A DNA stretch of 63,475 bases from Linderina pennispora (taxonomy: Eukaryota > Kickxellomycota > Kickxellomycetes > Kickxellales > Kickxellaceae). The stretch covers positions 1 to 63,475 of the forward strand of contig NW_024468291.1 of assembly GCF_002104995.1 (NCBI RefSeq), given 5' to 3'. The position numbers and the translations under genes are program-made. Below, one piece after another: positions 53,022 through 63,475 of the stretch (its first letter is position 1; each line of letters opens with the position of its first letter). The notes under the pieces were generated by a model that worked only from the letters and a program-made list of their open reading frames with translations, made no database searches and was not told the DNA's origin.

Positions 53022-54811
53022 ATGTTTATGGCGGAAAGATGCGGCACAGATAACTCTTTTGAATCTGCGGGTCACGATAGCAGCCCGTCCAAGATTGCTA
53101 TCGTGGATGTTGTTGGTGAGGAGGCTGGGCGCGATGATGGACCCAGCAAGGACTCATCAGCCAGCGCTGGTCTGAGCCGCGGCCTCTCTGAAAGGTAAAT
53201 ACGATTTATTAGCTAGAGGCATGGCGGCAATAGGTGCGCTCCACTTGCAGCTGCGTTTGCTTCTCCCACGTATCCCGCCACCACGTGAGTCAGGCTACAT
53301 TATGTATTTAAGCACTTGATCACATCATTAGGCACATTGCCATGATCACGCTCGGCGGAGTCATGGGCAGCGGACTGTTCATTGGATCGGGCCAGGCCCT
53401 GAATGCTGCCGGTCCTGGCGGCTCCTTCGTCGCCTATGCAATGGTCTCCGTTGTGATCTACTTCACCATGTCGTCTCTGGGCGAGCTCGCCACATATCTT
53501 CCGATCCCGGGCTCGTTCAACGCGTATGGCGGGCGGTTCATTGATCCGGCGTTTGGCTTTGCACTGTCGTGGAACTACTGGCTGAACTGGGTCACTGTGG
53601 TTGCGTATGAGGCCGGCGCCGTGGCCATGCCGATCAGCTACTGGCTGCCGAACGTGCACTTTGCCGTGTGGGGAGTGATCATGATCATGATCGTCTATGC
53701 CATCAACTCGATCTCCGTCAAGGGCTACGGCGAGGCCGAGTTCTGGTTCGCTCTGATCAAGATCCTGGCCGTGCTGATGTTCATTATTGTGGCGATTATT
53801 GTTGCATCGGGCGGGCTTGGCGGGCACCGGTACGGGTTTGAGCTGTGGCACTACAAGGAGGGCCCGTTTGTGGCCGGGTTCGGCGGTCTGATTAATACAT
53901 TTATCCAGGCGGGCTTCTCGATGCAAGGATCAGAGCTGGTCGGCGTGACTGCGGCCGAGTCGCGCAACCCATCCAAGCACATTCCCCGGGCGACCCGGCA
54001 GATTTTCTTCCGCCTCGTGTTCTTCTTTGTCCTGACGATCCTGCTCATGGGGCTGGTGATCGAGTACGACGACCCGATGCTGGTCAACCAGGGCGCCGAA
54101 GCCAGCCTGATGTCGCCATTCACGATCCTGTTCCTGAAGGCCGGGATCAAGCCTGCCGCACACATCATCAATGCGATCATGGTGATTTCCAGCATCTCGG
54201 CCTGCAGCTCCGGCATGTACGCCGCGTGCCGCACCACCCACCTGATGGCGACGCAGGGCATGGCGCCCAGGATCCTGGGCCGCACGACGCGCCGATGGTG
54301 TGCCGCTTCTCGCCCTTACTTTCTGCATCTTGTTCACGTTCTTCCTGTGGGCGTTCAATTTCGTTGGCCAGGGAGTCGTGTTTGACTTTTTGACCGGCAT
54401 CTCGGGTGTCACCGGGTACCTGGCGTGGGCGGCGATCTGCATTGTCCACATTCGGTTCCGCATGGCGTGGAAGGTGCAGGGACACAGTCTCAGCGAGCTC
54501 CGGTACAAGGCATTTGCATATCCGTTCGGGCCTGTGTTCTGTCTGGTACTGATTGCCGTGATTGTGTTTGGCCAGGCGTACCCGTCGTTCCAAGTTTGGG
54601 TTTGACGCGGTTACGTTCTTTTCATCGTTCTTGGAACTGCCGACTGTTTGCCATCTTCTATTTCGGGTGGAAGTTCTGGTTCAAGACAAAGTTCCTGTCG
54701 CTGGCCGAGATCGACCTGGTCTCAGGCGCCCGCGCCGGTGTCTCGCGCGAAGAAGAGCTGGCGATGGACCAGAGCAGCCTGAACCGGACATTCAAGGAAA
54801 GAGGTCATTGA
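53022..54811 (+). CDS. Amino-acid permease of the fungal AAT type, with frame breaks
   Basis: Exon 1 (53022-53194) encodes a hydrophilic N-terminus; exon 2 starts at 53332 after a gtaaat...cattag intron. The second exon begins HIAMITLGGVMGSGLFIGSGQAL, the first TM segment and signature of amino-acid permeases, followed by about eleven more hydrophobic segments including PGSFNAYGGRFIDPAFGFALSWNYWLNW and the GFSMQGSELVGVTAAESRNPSKHIP motif. Frame changes are needed at about 54290, 54592 and 54645, after which FAIFYFGWKFWF and ERGH-end sequence continue the family. Either a recent pseudogene or consensus errors. Substrate not predictable. Confidence 0.8.
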
Positions 54812-56302
54812 TTTCTTTGTCCACATCTGCGGATAGGCCGCACGCATAACCTAGTGTCTGGGATAATTTTGCCTAAATATACTTCTGGGGTGAGGGGCAC
54901 GCGCGCCACGCAAGGTTGACTACGTTTATCTTTAATCGTACACCGGCTGCACCACTTTGCGGCTCAATAGCGAGTTTATTTTGCTCAGTCGCGTTAGGCT
55001 TTGTGGAACCCGCTGTGGCGCATAACCACTGGATAGCGCCCCGGCTTTTGTCACCCTGGAGAATCGGACGTTCTCCTGCCCCATTCAACAAATTAGCCAG
55101 CACTGGAGAAGTGGAGGCACGGCATTCCAAGGGCTTGCGCTTTTCTCTTTTTGCGCTTTTCTCTTTTGCATTCTCGAGTTTATTATTCCCTTTTCAGCAG
55201 CTCACAATCCTTTTTCCTATTCTTTCTCTGGCCGCCCAATATCCAGGCCAGCAAAAGCGATTGGAGCACAACCTGGCTTCTTGCAGCTCCAGCACGGTCT
55301 CTTAAAAAGGTAAGGCACAGCGAGTAAGCTGCTGCGGGTCCCATTAGTCTACGCTATCCCGGAAACCGGTCCTGCCCCCATCCAAGGCGCAAACAAGATG
55401 CGTGTGCATGGCTATAGCTCATGGATCTGTATTATCCAATGCGGGTGTGTCGTAATACTGCATTCATCCAGCAGCGACAAGCCCACTGGGGATAGTGCAT
55501 TACTGAACCATGTGCTCGTGCGGGCGGAAGCATGCTTCGGTTTTCAGCTCCCCCCCCCATTCCGTCAGCCGAGGGACAGAAGTCACGCAGAAAGACTTGT
55601 TTTGGAGCTCGGTAGTAAGGGGCCGCCAGCGCAGATGAAAACAAGGGAGGGAGCTCGCAGAAGGAGGGAGGCAGAGGGGCCGGTTTGCACGATGCTCTGA
55701 GGACTGGCAGACGAGAGACTGCATGTCTTTACCTTTGGCTCGTTCCCCAGCTATTTTGAGCTCAAAGGAAGCGTCCACGTTGGAGATTTGCAGCCATTCA
55801 GGCATCGGGCTATCTCCAAAAAGAAGTTTTATGTCTGCTCTTGAAAGCCGATCTTGCCATTGACGCATTTCGTGTTCAGAAAAGCTTCACGCTTCAAGAT
55901 CTCTTCAGCCGGACTGTCATTTGGAAGGTCGCAAGCAAAAAAGGGAGGGGATGTGTGTGCGTTTTTATTTAGCACACGGGCATGCGTTTTTGCGAAATTT
56001 TGGATTTGTTATTATCTTCCAAGAGGGAGCTTCAGAAAGCACTAATTTTTCTACACCCCTCTCTTCCTTCCTTTTTGTCGACAATTTTTATTTTTATTTC
56101 TCCCCTCCTCAAGGCCTGCTCTCCCTTTAATGTGTATGTGGCCTGCCTGCGTAGTCCCTGGGCCCGATTCCCCTTTTCGTCGCTGTGTAACCCATGCGGG
56201 ATGGAGGATGTGCGGGCAGAGATGTTTACGATATTCAGCCTCAGCACCAGGGATCACACGAGTGCAGTGAACTCGATACTAACCGCACCCATGCTCTTCT
56301 GT
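54812..56302. other. Long upstream region of the Sec7 gene
   Basis: Mostly non-coding; it includes a pyrimidine-rich stretch at 55140-55230 and a donor-like ggtaaggc at 55310 that could belong to a 5' UTR intron. No recognised product. Confidence 0.4.
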
Positions 56303-59300
56303 AGTCAGCAGCCAAAAGCATTCCACCAGCAAAAGCAGCCATACGGGGCTCCGGCGGTCAGTCAGCGCGCGGCTATTGAAAGGAAGCAGCCGATACACAC
56401 CGTCGACGCCCGACTTGAAGCAGGCAGCATTGCAAACACACGAGGCCGGCGAGCAAGGGCCACACACGCTCCTACGCCGACTGTACTCGACGGGCAGGAA
56501 GCCGTCAGAAATGGATCTATACAGTTCAGCGCAGCGGACGGCGAAGCCGCAGGTACTGGACGTGGCGCGCACCCAGACAACTGGGTATCCGATATCCACA
56601 CGCACGCCAAAGACGCCCATAGCGAGCAGCGACGGAGCACAGGTGCGACGCACGGCAACCAGCGCCAGCATAAAGTCCAAAGCGTCACAGGAGGCCGATA
56701 CACACAGCAAACTGCAGGGGTTCCATGTCCGGGTAATCAATACGCATAGCGGCAAGGCCGTGGTGCGCGCCGATTCTGGTCAGCGAGGATAAGAGCAGCG
56801 AGGAGGAGCTGGAGCTGCCACCGCCCAGCGCCGCCGAGCTCAAGTACACCGCCCAGAGGGCGCTGCTGTCGACAACTGCCGCATTAATGGCGTCAACCAG
56901 CGGCAATGGACGGCCGGCAACGCGCGCTCGTGCAGCGAGAATGGAGCCCAGGACACCGACCGGGCAGCAGAGCCGGGCGGCAGCTGGCTTAGGGCGATGC
57001 AGGAAGCTTCAAAATTGACCTGGAGTTTGACTCGGAGCGCCCATATGCGGGAACTGCTGGCGGGATGGTTGCGAGTGCGCAAAGTAGCCAGGCAGACGGT
57101 ACAGGGGCGGCAGCAGGGCTCGGCATCTGTGGTGGCGGGCCGGCTGGAAAAGGGCCGGACTGTCGACTGAGAGCGTTCTGGAATCATGGGGCATGGCCAC
57201 CGCAGTAACTGGCGCCGATCTTTCCATGAGCAACGTGGCAGCTACTAGCGCCGTGGGTCCAGTAAACGACACTGAAGAGGAGAGCGAGGCAGACAGCGTG
57301 GTTGAAGACACGGCGCTCAGGGTCGAGGGCATGGCGCGCGGATACCCGGCGGCGATTGATTCAATGGTAAGTGGTGTTTTTTGCTGGGTAGTGGCGCATG
57401 CTTGCTACACAGGGCATGCGCGGGTGTCGTGATTCGAGGGACACCATATATGGAATACAGAATGCGCCTATTGTTGCCAAAGCCTTGTCAATTGTCAGCT
57501 GCCGATATAGGCCGTTCACTACGCGTCACATCTCCCCCTTTACATTTTCGCCCATGGCTGTATTTCGTGGGCTGTGCTGGATAGCCAGGGCGCTGCTGGT
57601 GCAGTGTGGTGTGATGCAGATCAGCACGAGTCCACTTGACATGGATGTTTCTTTCATTCGTCAAACACTGATATGTAATTTTGGCCGATCGTGCTGGGCA
57701 GTCCAATTTATGATGTGCGAATCGCTCATTGTGTTGTTGTCATTTTCTTCCTAACCTTGCGAGCCGCCTGGTGCCATATATCCACAACGGACGAACAGGT
57801 TGGGCAATTTTCCGCCAAAAGAAGGAGCACATTACTCATACTCTCCGCATTTCTATTTCTTGGATGAGACCGGTGGGCCCAAGCCGGGGGGTGTTTGGCA
57901 GGGCCCGCGGTCTCGATTTCAATAACGGACCGTGGCTCCTGAGCGCACTTTTTTCCTTTGTAAAGCACCCTTTTTCTACTCTTTGTCCAAGCTGGTGTGT
58001 TCCTGGCTCCTTGCAAAACAGCAAAATTCTCTCCATGATCTGCGCGTGCTGTTTTCTCGGCTACGTTCTCATTACTGCGCTAGCTGGCGTTATTGTCCAT
58101 ATCTACTACAAGGTAAACGCCCAGTTGGGGGAGGACAGACAGCAGCGACTTTTTTGCCCAAGGGGCCACATCCCGTTTCCACACGCATTATCCAGCGGTC
58201 TGCCTCTTTTACGTCAGTGCAACTGCTAGCGTACAACAAACATAATTATGCTGGGATCCATTCGGAAATTCGGTCTCGGACCGACAGGCAGACCGGCTTG
58301 TTGTCCAGGATAAAAAAGGGGGAGATGCAATACCACGAGAACCAAAGTCGAAGAATGGGCAGCTTTGGTCCCTCGTTCTGAAGTATTTTATTTGCTCTGC
58401 CGAGGAGGATGGACGCGCTCAGCCTGGTTGTGTAGCTGATTGCCTCGGCAATTATTCCAGTGCACTTTTTCTGGAGGTTCCGCCCTTGAAGAGCACGCGT
58501 TCTACTCTTTTTGTAGGCACTTTTGCAGCTGTTTCCCAGAGCACGCATCTCTCATTTGCTTCTGCATTTCCTATTTTTATAGTATTCTTGTTTTGCCACT
58601 CCCTCCACTCCCCCTTTTCTTCCTATTCTCGCGCATACCTTTTTGCATAAACAGGGGACGCACTATTCATAACGCATATACTTGCTATAGTTCCCCGGAC
58701 CGCCAGGACCAGATAATCGCACCAGCTCAGTGGTGCTCTCTGACGAATCGCAGCGACTTATCGAGAGCATATTCAGCGGCCGGCTCAGCACCAGCAAGGA
58801 CCAGGGGCCGCCCACCAGCACTAGCGCATTCCAGAGCGCCGTACACGTAACGCAGTTCAGCACCCCGCAGCCGCGGCCACCACCAAAAGCTTTCATCGCC
58901 GGAGATGCCGGTGAAATCGGAGCCGCTCAAGGGCCTGGGGTCGGGGCAGCTGGGCATCAGCAGCGAGCAGTACCAGACGGGCAGCAGAGGCAGCAGCAAG
59001 ATGCGCAAGCCGTCGTTCTGGTCGATCTTTCGCGGCGGCTCAGCGCGCAAGGAGCAGAGCGCAGACGAGGTAAGTGATGATGCGGGATCTATCTGGCCCA
59101 TTTATTTCCGGGCCTTTGGCTACATTTCGCTCGAGTGTTTGCTATGGACGGCGGGGTGGATTGGGTTAGAGCTTGTGCTGACTTCTCCTACCATGCCTTT
59201 TTGTGTCTTGGGAGGCAGAATAAAACAAAATGGCGGGTTTCCCTTTGCAATGCGGGAGCTTGGTGGTGGCTTGAAGGTCGATTATGAAACAGGCACTGGG

Positions 59301-62300
59301 ATTCATTGGCAAAAAGGTTTTTTCCTTGGACCGGCCAGCCGTTTTTCTGGCTCTATTTATGCTGCTGAGGGACGGGAGGGAGCTGCCCAGTCAAGTGTTT
59401 TTTGTTTTTGTTTTCTTCTAGCCCAAATTTTTTTCACCTTTTTCTGCACATCCCCTCGGGCTGAGATTTTTCGCTTTATCTCTGAGGAATCGTGCTCGTT
59501 TCTTGTTTCCGTTATTTTGCCTTGCGCCTGTATTTATCTTCTTTCACTTGCATATATTATTTCTCCTTTCCCGCGCCATCATAAAACCGACTCTCTTGTG
59601 CTCCCCTCGCTGGTCTTTAAACACTGAGACGGGTAACACAAAAAGCACTAAAACGTTTATTTTTAGAAGGACATATCGGCTCGGCACGACAGTGATAGCG
59701 CCAGCCACAGCTATCTTCGCAGACGGCGGTCATCCTCGGTAGTTTTGGCGGCATCAGTCAGCCTGTCGAATATCCGGGCGGCAGCAGCCAGCAAGCGCGA
59801 CAAGGCGGCAGCTCGATTGATGCCATCAGTGGAGCAGGCAGAAACAATAGCACAGCCATTGGAGGACAGTACAGAAGTAGCGGCAGTAGCGAGCAGTAAG
59901 CGGCCGCTCGAGCGTTGTTGCATCTGGATATCATACGCCAGACCAGGAATTTGAGTCCCTGACGACAGCGGCAGCAGTGGCAGTGGATAATTTGTCGGAG
60001 AAACTGAGTGAGCGCGTGATGTCGGGGCAGTCGCGTGCGGAATCGGTGGCCACGCAGGACGACTCAATCACAGAGGGCGTGGGATGCCGGAACAAGGCGG
60101 AGAGACAGCAGAGTATGCGGTGGCGGCGGCGAGCTGCCGGCAGATGCGACGGCGGTGGGCTCAGATGCGGGCTCGGCGGGCGGCGGGCTGGGAATCAGCG
60201 AGGCGGAGGCGAGTCCCCAGCCCGGGCGGCTGCAGTTCTCGCCAGACATGCCAGCAAAGCAGGTGAAAATTGTGCAGACGGAGGCGGAGCGCGCTGAGGA
60301 GCAGGCGGTTGCGCTGGGGCGGTACCTGTACCAGCTGGAGGAGGCGCACTGCGGCCGGCAGGGCAGAAGCCCCTGGAGCCGGCTCTGCCAGAAGCACTGC
60401 AGGGAGTGCATGTTACCAGGGCTGGTGGAGCACGCGGAGTGGCTGGGGCCGGCGGTCGTCGTTCAGCGGGCGGTGCTGCAGCATTACATGGGGAACTACG
60501 ACTTTGCAGGGCTGCGGATTGACGAGTGCCTGCGGCGGCTGTGCAAGCACATGTACCTGCGCGGAGAGTCGCAGGTGATTGACCGGCTGCTGGAGGAGCT
60601 GGCGCGGCGGTTCATCGTGTGCAATCCGGAGTCGCGGCTGCGCACGGTAGATGTAGCACATGCGGTGACATACTCGACGCTGCTGCTGAACACGGACCTG
60701 CACATGGCACAGATCCGCACCAGTGAGCGCATGTCGAAGAGCCGGTTCGTGCGGAACACAATCGACACGATCGCGCAGTTCCAGGGGCATCGGCGATGGC
60801 AGAAGAGCCGGCGGTCTTGGAGGAATCGCAGGCGGAGCTGTCGCCGGCGCCGCAGCTGCCGGAGCTGGATCTGCGGCGGCGGGGCAGCGCAGCGGCAGCC
60901 AAGGCGTCGATGGAGGAGGCGGCAGTCAAGGCGTCAATGGAGGAAGCAGCGACGCCGTCAACGGTGGCGTCGCAGGGCGAGGGGTTTGAGGAGGGGCGGC
61001 GGAGCCTTGTGGGGTCGATGGCGTCGCTGAACATCACGCTGACGTCACCGTCGTCGACGCAGCCGGTACCCCGGTCGTCACGCGATGTGGTGCGGCTGAT
61101 GGGATCGCGCGGCAAGCGGTTTTCGTTCTTCGACGGCAGCACGGCGGGCGGTGGGATTGCAGGGCCGGCGCCGGTGGCCAGTCCGTACGGCGTGGCCAGC
61201 CCAACATCGCTGCGGGCGTTCGACCGGCTGCGGCGCAAGGTGTCGACGAACAGCCCGCGCGGGTCGGCGGAGGAGTCGCCGGAGCCCTGCGAGTCGGAAG
61301 CGGCGGTGCGCAGCGGGGCGAGCCTGGCGGATCTAACCGGTGTGCTGAAGGATGTGTATGTGGGGATCAAGAACCGGCCGCTGGGGCAGCCGGCATTTGC
61401 ACGGCGTGGCGGCGACGGCAGCCAGGGGGACCTGCGAGCCAGCATGGCGGTGGGGCGGGCCAAGGCGTCGATGGACGAGAGTGAGTTTGGCGACGTCGGA
61501 TCCCCGGCGGGCGGGCGGCCGAGCTCAGTGCGTAGCGTACCGCTGCATGCAGTGCAGCGCACGCGGTCGATCAGCTCACTGAACCAGAGTGGTGGGCGGC
61601 GGGCGGTGGGCGGCGAGGCGATGCGGCGGTCGGGCACGTCGATGCTGGGTTCAATGCAGTGCGGGCGTCGCCGTCGTCCGCGTCGATGGGGGTGTTCGGG
61701 GGAACATACGCGTCGTGCATGCGGTCACCGATCGAGAACCGGTTCATCCGGTCGGGCGTACTGGTGCGCAAGCACTTGTTTGAGCGCTCGGGCAAGAAGG
61801 CGTCACAGCGGTCGTGGCGCACGTGCTACGTGTCGGTGGACCGCGGGACCGTGGCCATGTACAAGATGGACGGGCGCCACGGCGGGCACCCGGACGGCCG
61901 CGAGCTGACCGACACGTCGCTGCAGCTCGGCTCGGTGTCGCTACGCCACACGCTGACTCAGATGATGCCGCCGCCGGGCTATTCGCGGTCGCGGCCGCAC
62001 GTGTTTGCCTTGCAGCTGCCGAGCGGCGGCGTGTATCTGTTTCAGACGGCGTCGGAGGTGGAGCTGCGGGACTGGGTGGCTGCCTGCAACTACTGGGCAG
62101 CACGCGAGTCCAAGGCCCCGTATATGATCGGCGGTGTATACAACATGGAGTATGGGTGGGACAACACCGGCGACTTTGCGCTGCGGCTTGAGGAGCGCGA
62201 GGCACGGCTGGAGCGCGGCGAAGAGCCGACGGTGGCCGAGCGGGCGGCCGAGGAGCGCCGGGTGGCCGAGGAGCGCGAAGCGAGCCGCAATGCGAGCATT

Positions 62301-62891
62301 CTGGAGTGGACGCCGCCCACCAACCCGATGCAGCGGTCGGAGCTGGACGAGTCGAGTCAGCTCGGGTCGCTGCTGCACCACATTGCGTACCTGGAGGACG
62401 AGCTGGTGGCGCACAAGAAGGTGCAGGGCAGCATTGACGAGCGGTTCTTTGCGCGCACGCAGCAGCACCAGCGCGCGTTCTCCAACTGGGAGCGCAAGGC
62501 GCAGTACATTCTGAAGGAGCTGATCAAATACCAGAGCTACGCCGACTACCTGGAGAAGGCCATCCGCACAGCGCAGGACGAGCTGGCCATCCCCGAGGAG
62601 CCTTCGGCTAGCGCCGACAGCAACGTGACTGTCCACGAGGAGGAGGAGCGCCCAGTGGGGAGTGCATTGGGCGCGTCGCGCGCGTCGTTGCCGCAGGCTG
62701 CCAGGCGGGCTAATACGGAGGCGTCCAAGGCCCTGCCGATCAAGGAGCTGCTGGCGCCGACGTCCGAGAAGGCGCGCAACCGCGCAAGCATTATTGGCGC
62801 CGACAAGCTGCGGCAATCGAATCCAAGTCTGCCGTCCAGTGCATCGCCTACCGGTACGGTTGTGCCGACGGTGCCGCCAAAGACCGCCTAG
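56303..62891 (+). CDS. Sec7/PH-domain Arf GEF, frame-disrupted
   Basis: N-terminal exons at about 56303-57366, 58691-59069 and 59667 onward are Ser-rich (LRRSVSARLLKGSSRYTPSTPDLKQ; DESQRLIESIFSGRLS; RKPSFWSIFRGGSARK; KDISARHDSDSASHS). The Sec7 domain lies at about 60300-60780, with VQRAVLQHYMGNYDFAGLRIDECLRRLC, the RGESQVIDRLL segment holding the catalytic glutamic finger, and YSTLLLNTDLHMAQ. A PH domain follows at about 61740-62100 (FIRSGVLVRKHLFERSGKK...RSWRTCYVSVDRGTVAMYKMDG...FQTASEVELRDWVAACNYWAA) and a coiled coil (SLLHHIAYLEDELVAHKKVQG). It activates Arf GTPases at membranes. Frame breaks occur near 56783, 57000, 58905, 59738, 60100, 60785 and 61655. The exact exon plan is uncertain. 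Confidence 0.75.
57367..58690 (+). other. Long intron of the Sec7 gene
   Basis: Donor gtaagt at 57367 and acceptor gctatag at 58690 bound 1.3 kb with no coding signal, much longer than the other introns here. A second long intron (59070-59666) has gtaagt and ttttag. Inferred from splice sites and flanking coding frames. Confidence 0.45.
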
Positions 62892-63242
62892 GCTCTTCTC
62901 GTTTTCGCCAACTTTTCTTTTTAGTATTTCGTAGTAATATTCTCCATTTCTCGTCATCGCAAGCTCTTATCGTGACCTGTGCTTCTCAGTGCTGGCTTTG
63001 TTTTTTTAATTTCTTTGGTATTTCGAAACCGCAGCTTTGAAATACCAGAATTTTTTGTTTTGCACTTGTTTTTGGATCCCCGTCCCATGCGAAGCGAGCA
63101 CGCGGTGTCTTGTTTTTCTTGTGGCTGGCTTTTTTTTTTTGGCAGTAGTCTTCCTCGCTCCACACGCAAACTCTCCTCTCCTCTCACCATTAGTAATCCC
63201 TTTTTTTGTATTTGTCTTACTCTTATTGCTTCTGAATCACCA
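62892..63242. promoter_or_regulatory. Promoter and 5' UTR of the right-edge gene
   Basis: T-rich and pyrimidine-rich, no gene seen. Confidence 0.4.
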
Positions 63243-63475
63243 ATGTCCGCACAGCCAGCTTCGTCACAGCTCGAGTGGAGCGGCAGCTCGACAAGCGACA
63301 TGACCGAGACGCTGGGCGACAAGTTCATCAAAGAGACCGACAGCCTGACGGTGACCAATCCGATCGGTGTCGGGCAGTGCGCGCTCCACCCGTGTCTGTC
63401 GCGCCGGGCCACAGTGTCGTCACCACCGGTGGAGGAAGAAGAAGCAGACGACAAGCCAGGGCTTTCAATGCGGGT
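63243..63475 (+). CDS. N-terminal part of an unrecognised protein, cut by the right edge
   Basis: The frame from ATG 63243 is open to the window end (77 complete codons): an acidic, Ser/Thr-rich, disordered start including SSTSDMTETLGDKFIKETD and PVEEEEADDKPG. GC-rich codon use and a T-rich upstream region match the other genes. No domain visible, so no function given. Confidence 0.6.
   Translation, partial: MSAQPASSQLEWSGSSTSDMTETLGDKFIKETDSLTVTNPIGVGQCALHPCLSRRATVSSPPVEEEEADDKPGLSMR

Noticed and set aside
1-63475. CRISPR arrays, tRNA or rRNA genes
   Set aside because: No regularly spaced direct repeats, no tRNA T-loop/acceptor pattern and no rRNA-like conserved blocks were spotted by eye; a tRNA scan would be needed to be certain.

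Overview
This window is nuclear DNA of a fungus. The evidence is spliced protein-coding genes with short (about 40-410 nt) introns, no bacterial operons, and a gene set typical of fungi: Ade12, Ubp6, Vps41, a BRO1-domain protein, Rpp40, Gpi10, a Fet3-type multicopper oxidase and a secreted class 3 lipase. GC-rich core genes, AT-rich accessory intervals and several degenerate F-box/LRR-like paralogues suggest an early-diverging lineage, possibly Kickxellomycotina. That placement is inference.

Layout. 1-4.9 kb holds two broken F-box/LRR-like genes. Between them lies an element with Helitron-type termini (5' A|TC; a 3' hairpin followed by CTAG|T) carrying an intact 860-residue Fanzor (eukaryotic TnpB-like, RNA-guided nuclease family) ORF. 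5.1-22.1 kb is a dense housekeeping block: CTF18(-), NMT1(+), a voltage-sensor-like membrane protein(+), GPI10(-), GSK3(+), a CCDC137-like protein(+), RPP40(-) and ETF-ubiquinone oxidoreductase(+). 22.18-23.17 kb is a second, internally deleted copy of the Helitron/Fanzor element. 23.3-33.2 kb holds an Mso1-like protein, VMA8, a PAS protein, UBP6, an FMN 2-hydroxyacid oxidase and VPS41. 33.3-41.3 kb is AT-rich and gene-poor, with one F-box-like gene and a decayed XMAP215/Stu2 fragment. 41.3-45.1 kb is a run of three plus-strand genes for secreted proteins (lipase, multicopper oxidase, GGY-repeat protein). 45.2-63.5 kb returns to core genes: a DNAJC8-like protein, a BRO1 protein, DUS1, ADE12, an amino-acid permease, a Sec7/PH Arf-GEF, and the start of another gene at the right edge.

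The most interesting system is the Fanzor-bearing Helitron. Two copies about 18 kb apart share both ends. The deletion copy kept only the two ends and short ORF pieces, and its four deletions sit at short direct repeats. It retained the whole stretch from the nuclease stop codon to the terminal hairpin, where a guide-RNA scaffold would be expected. The left-hand copy abuts a 5'-truncated host gene and creates an open chimeric frame.

Two other themes recur. Three of about 13 reconstructed introns are GC-AG introns with donor gcaagt. Single-base frame breaks affect four genes (2-hydroxyacid oxidase, VPS41, permease, Sec7 gene) and possibly GPI10, while their neighbours are clean. Many are at short G/C runs, so consensus errors are as likely as real decay.
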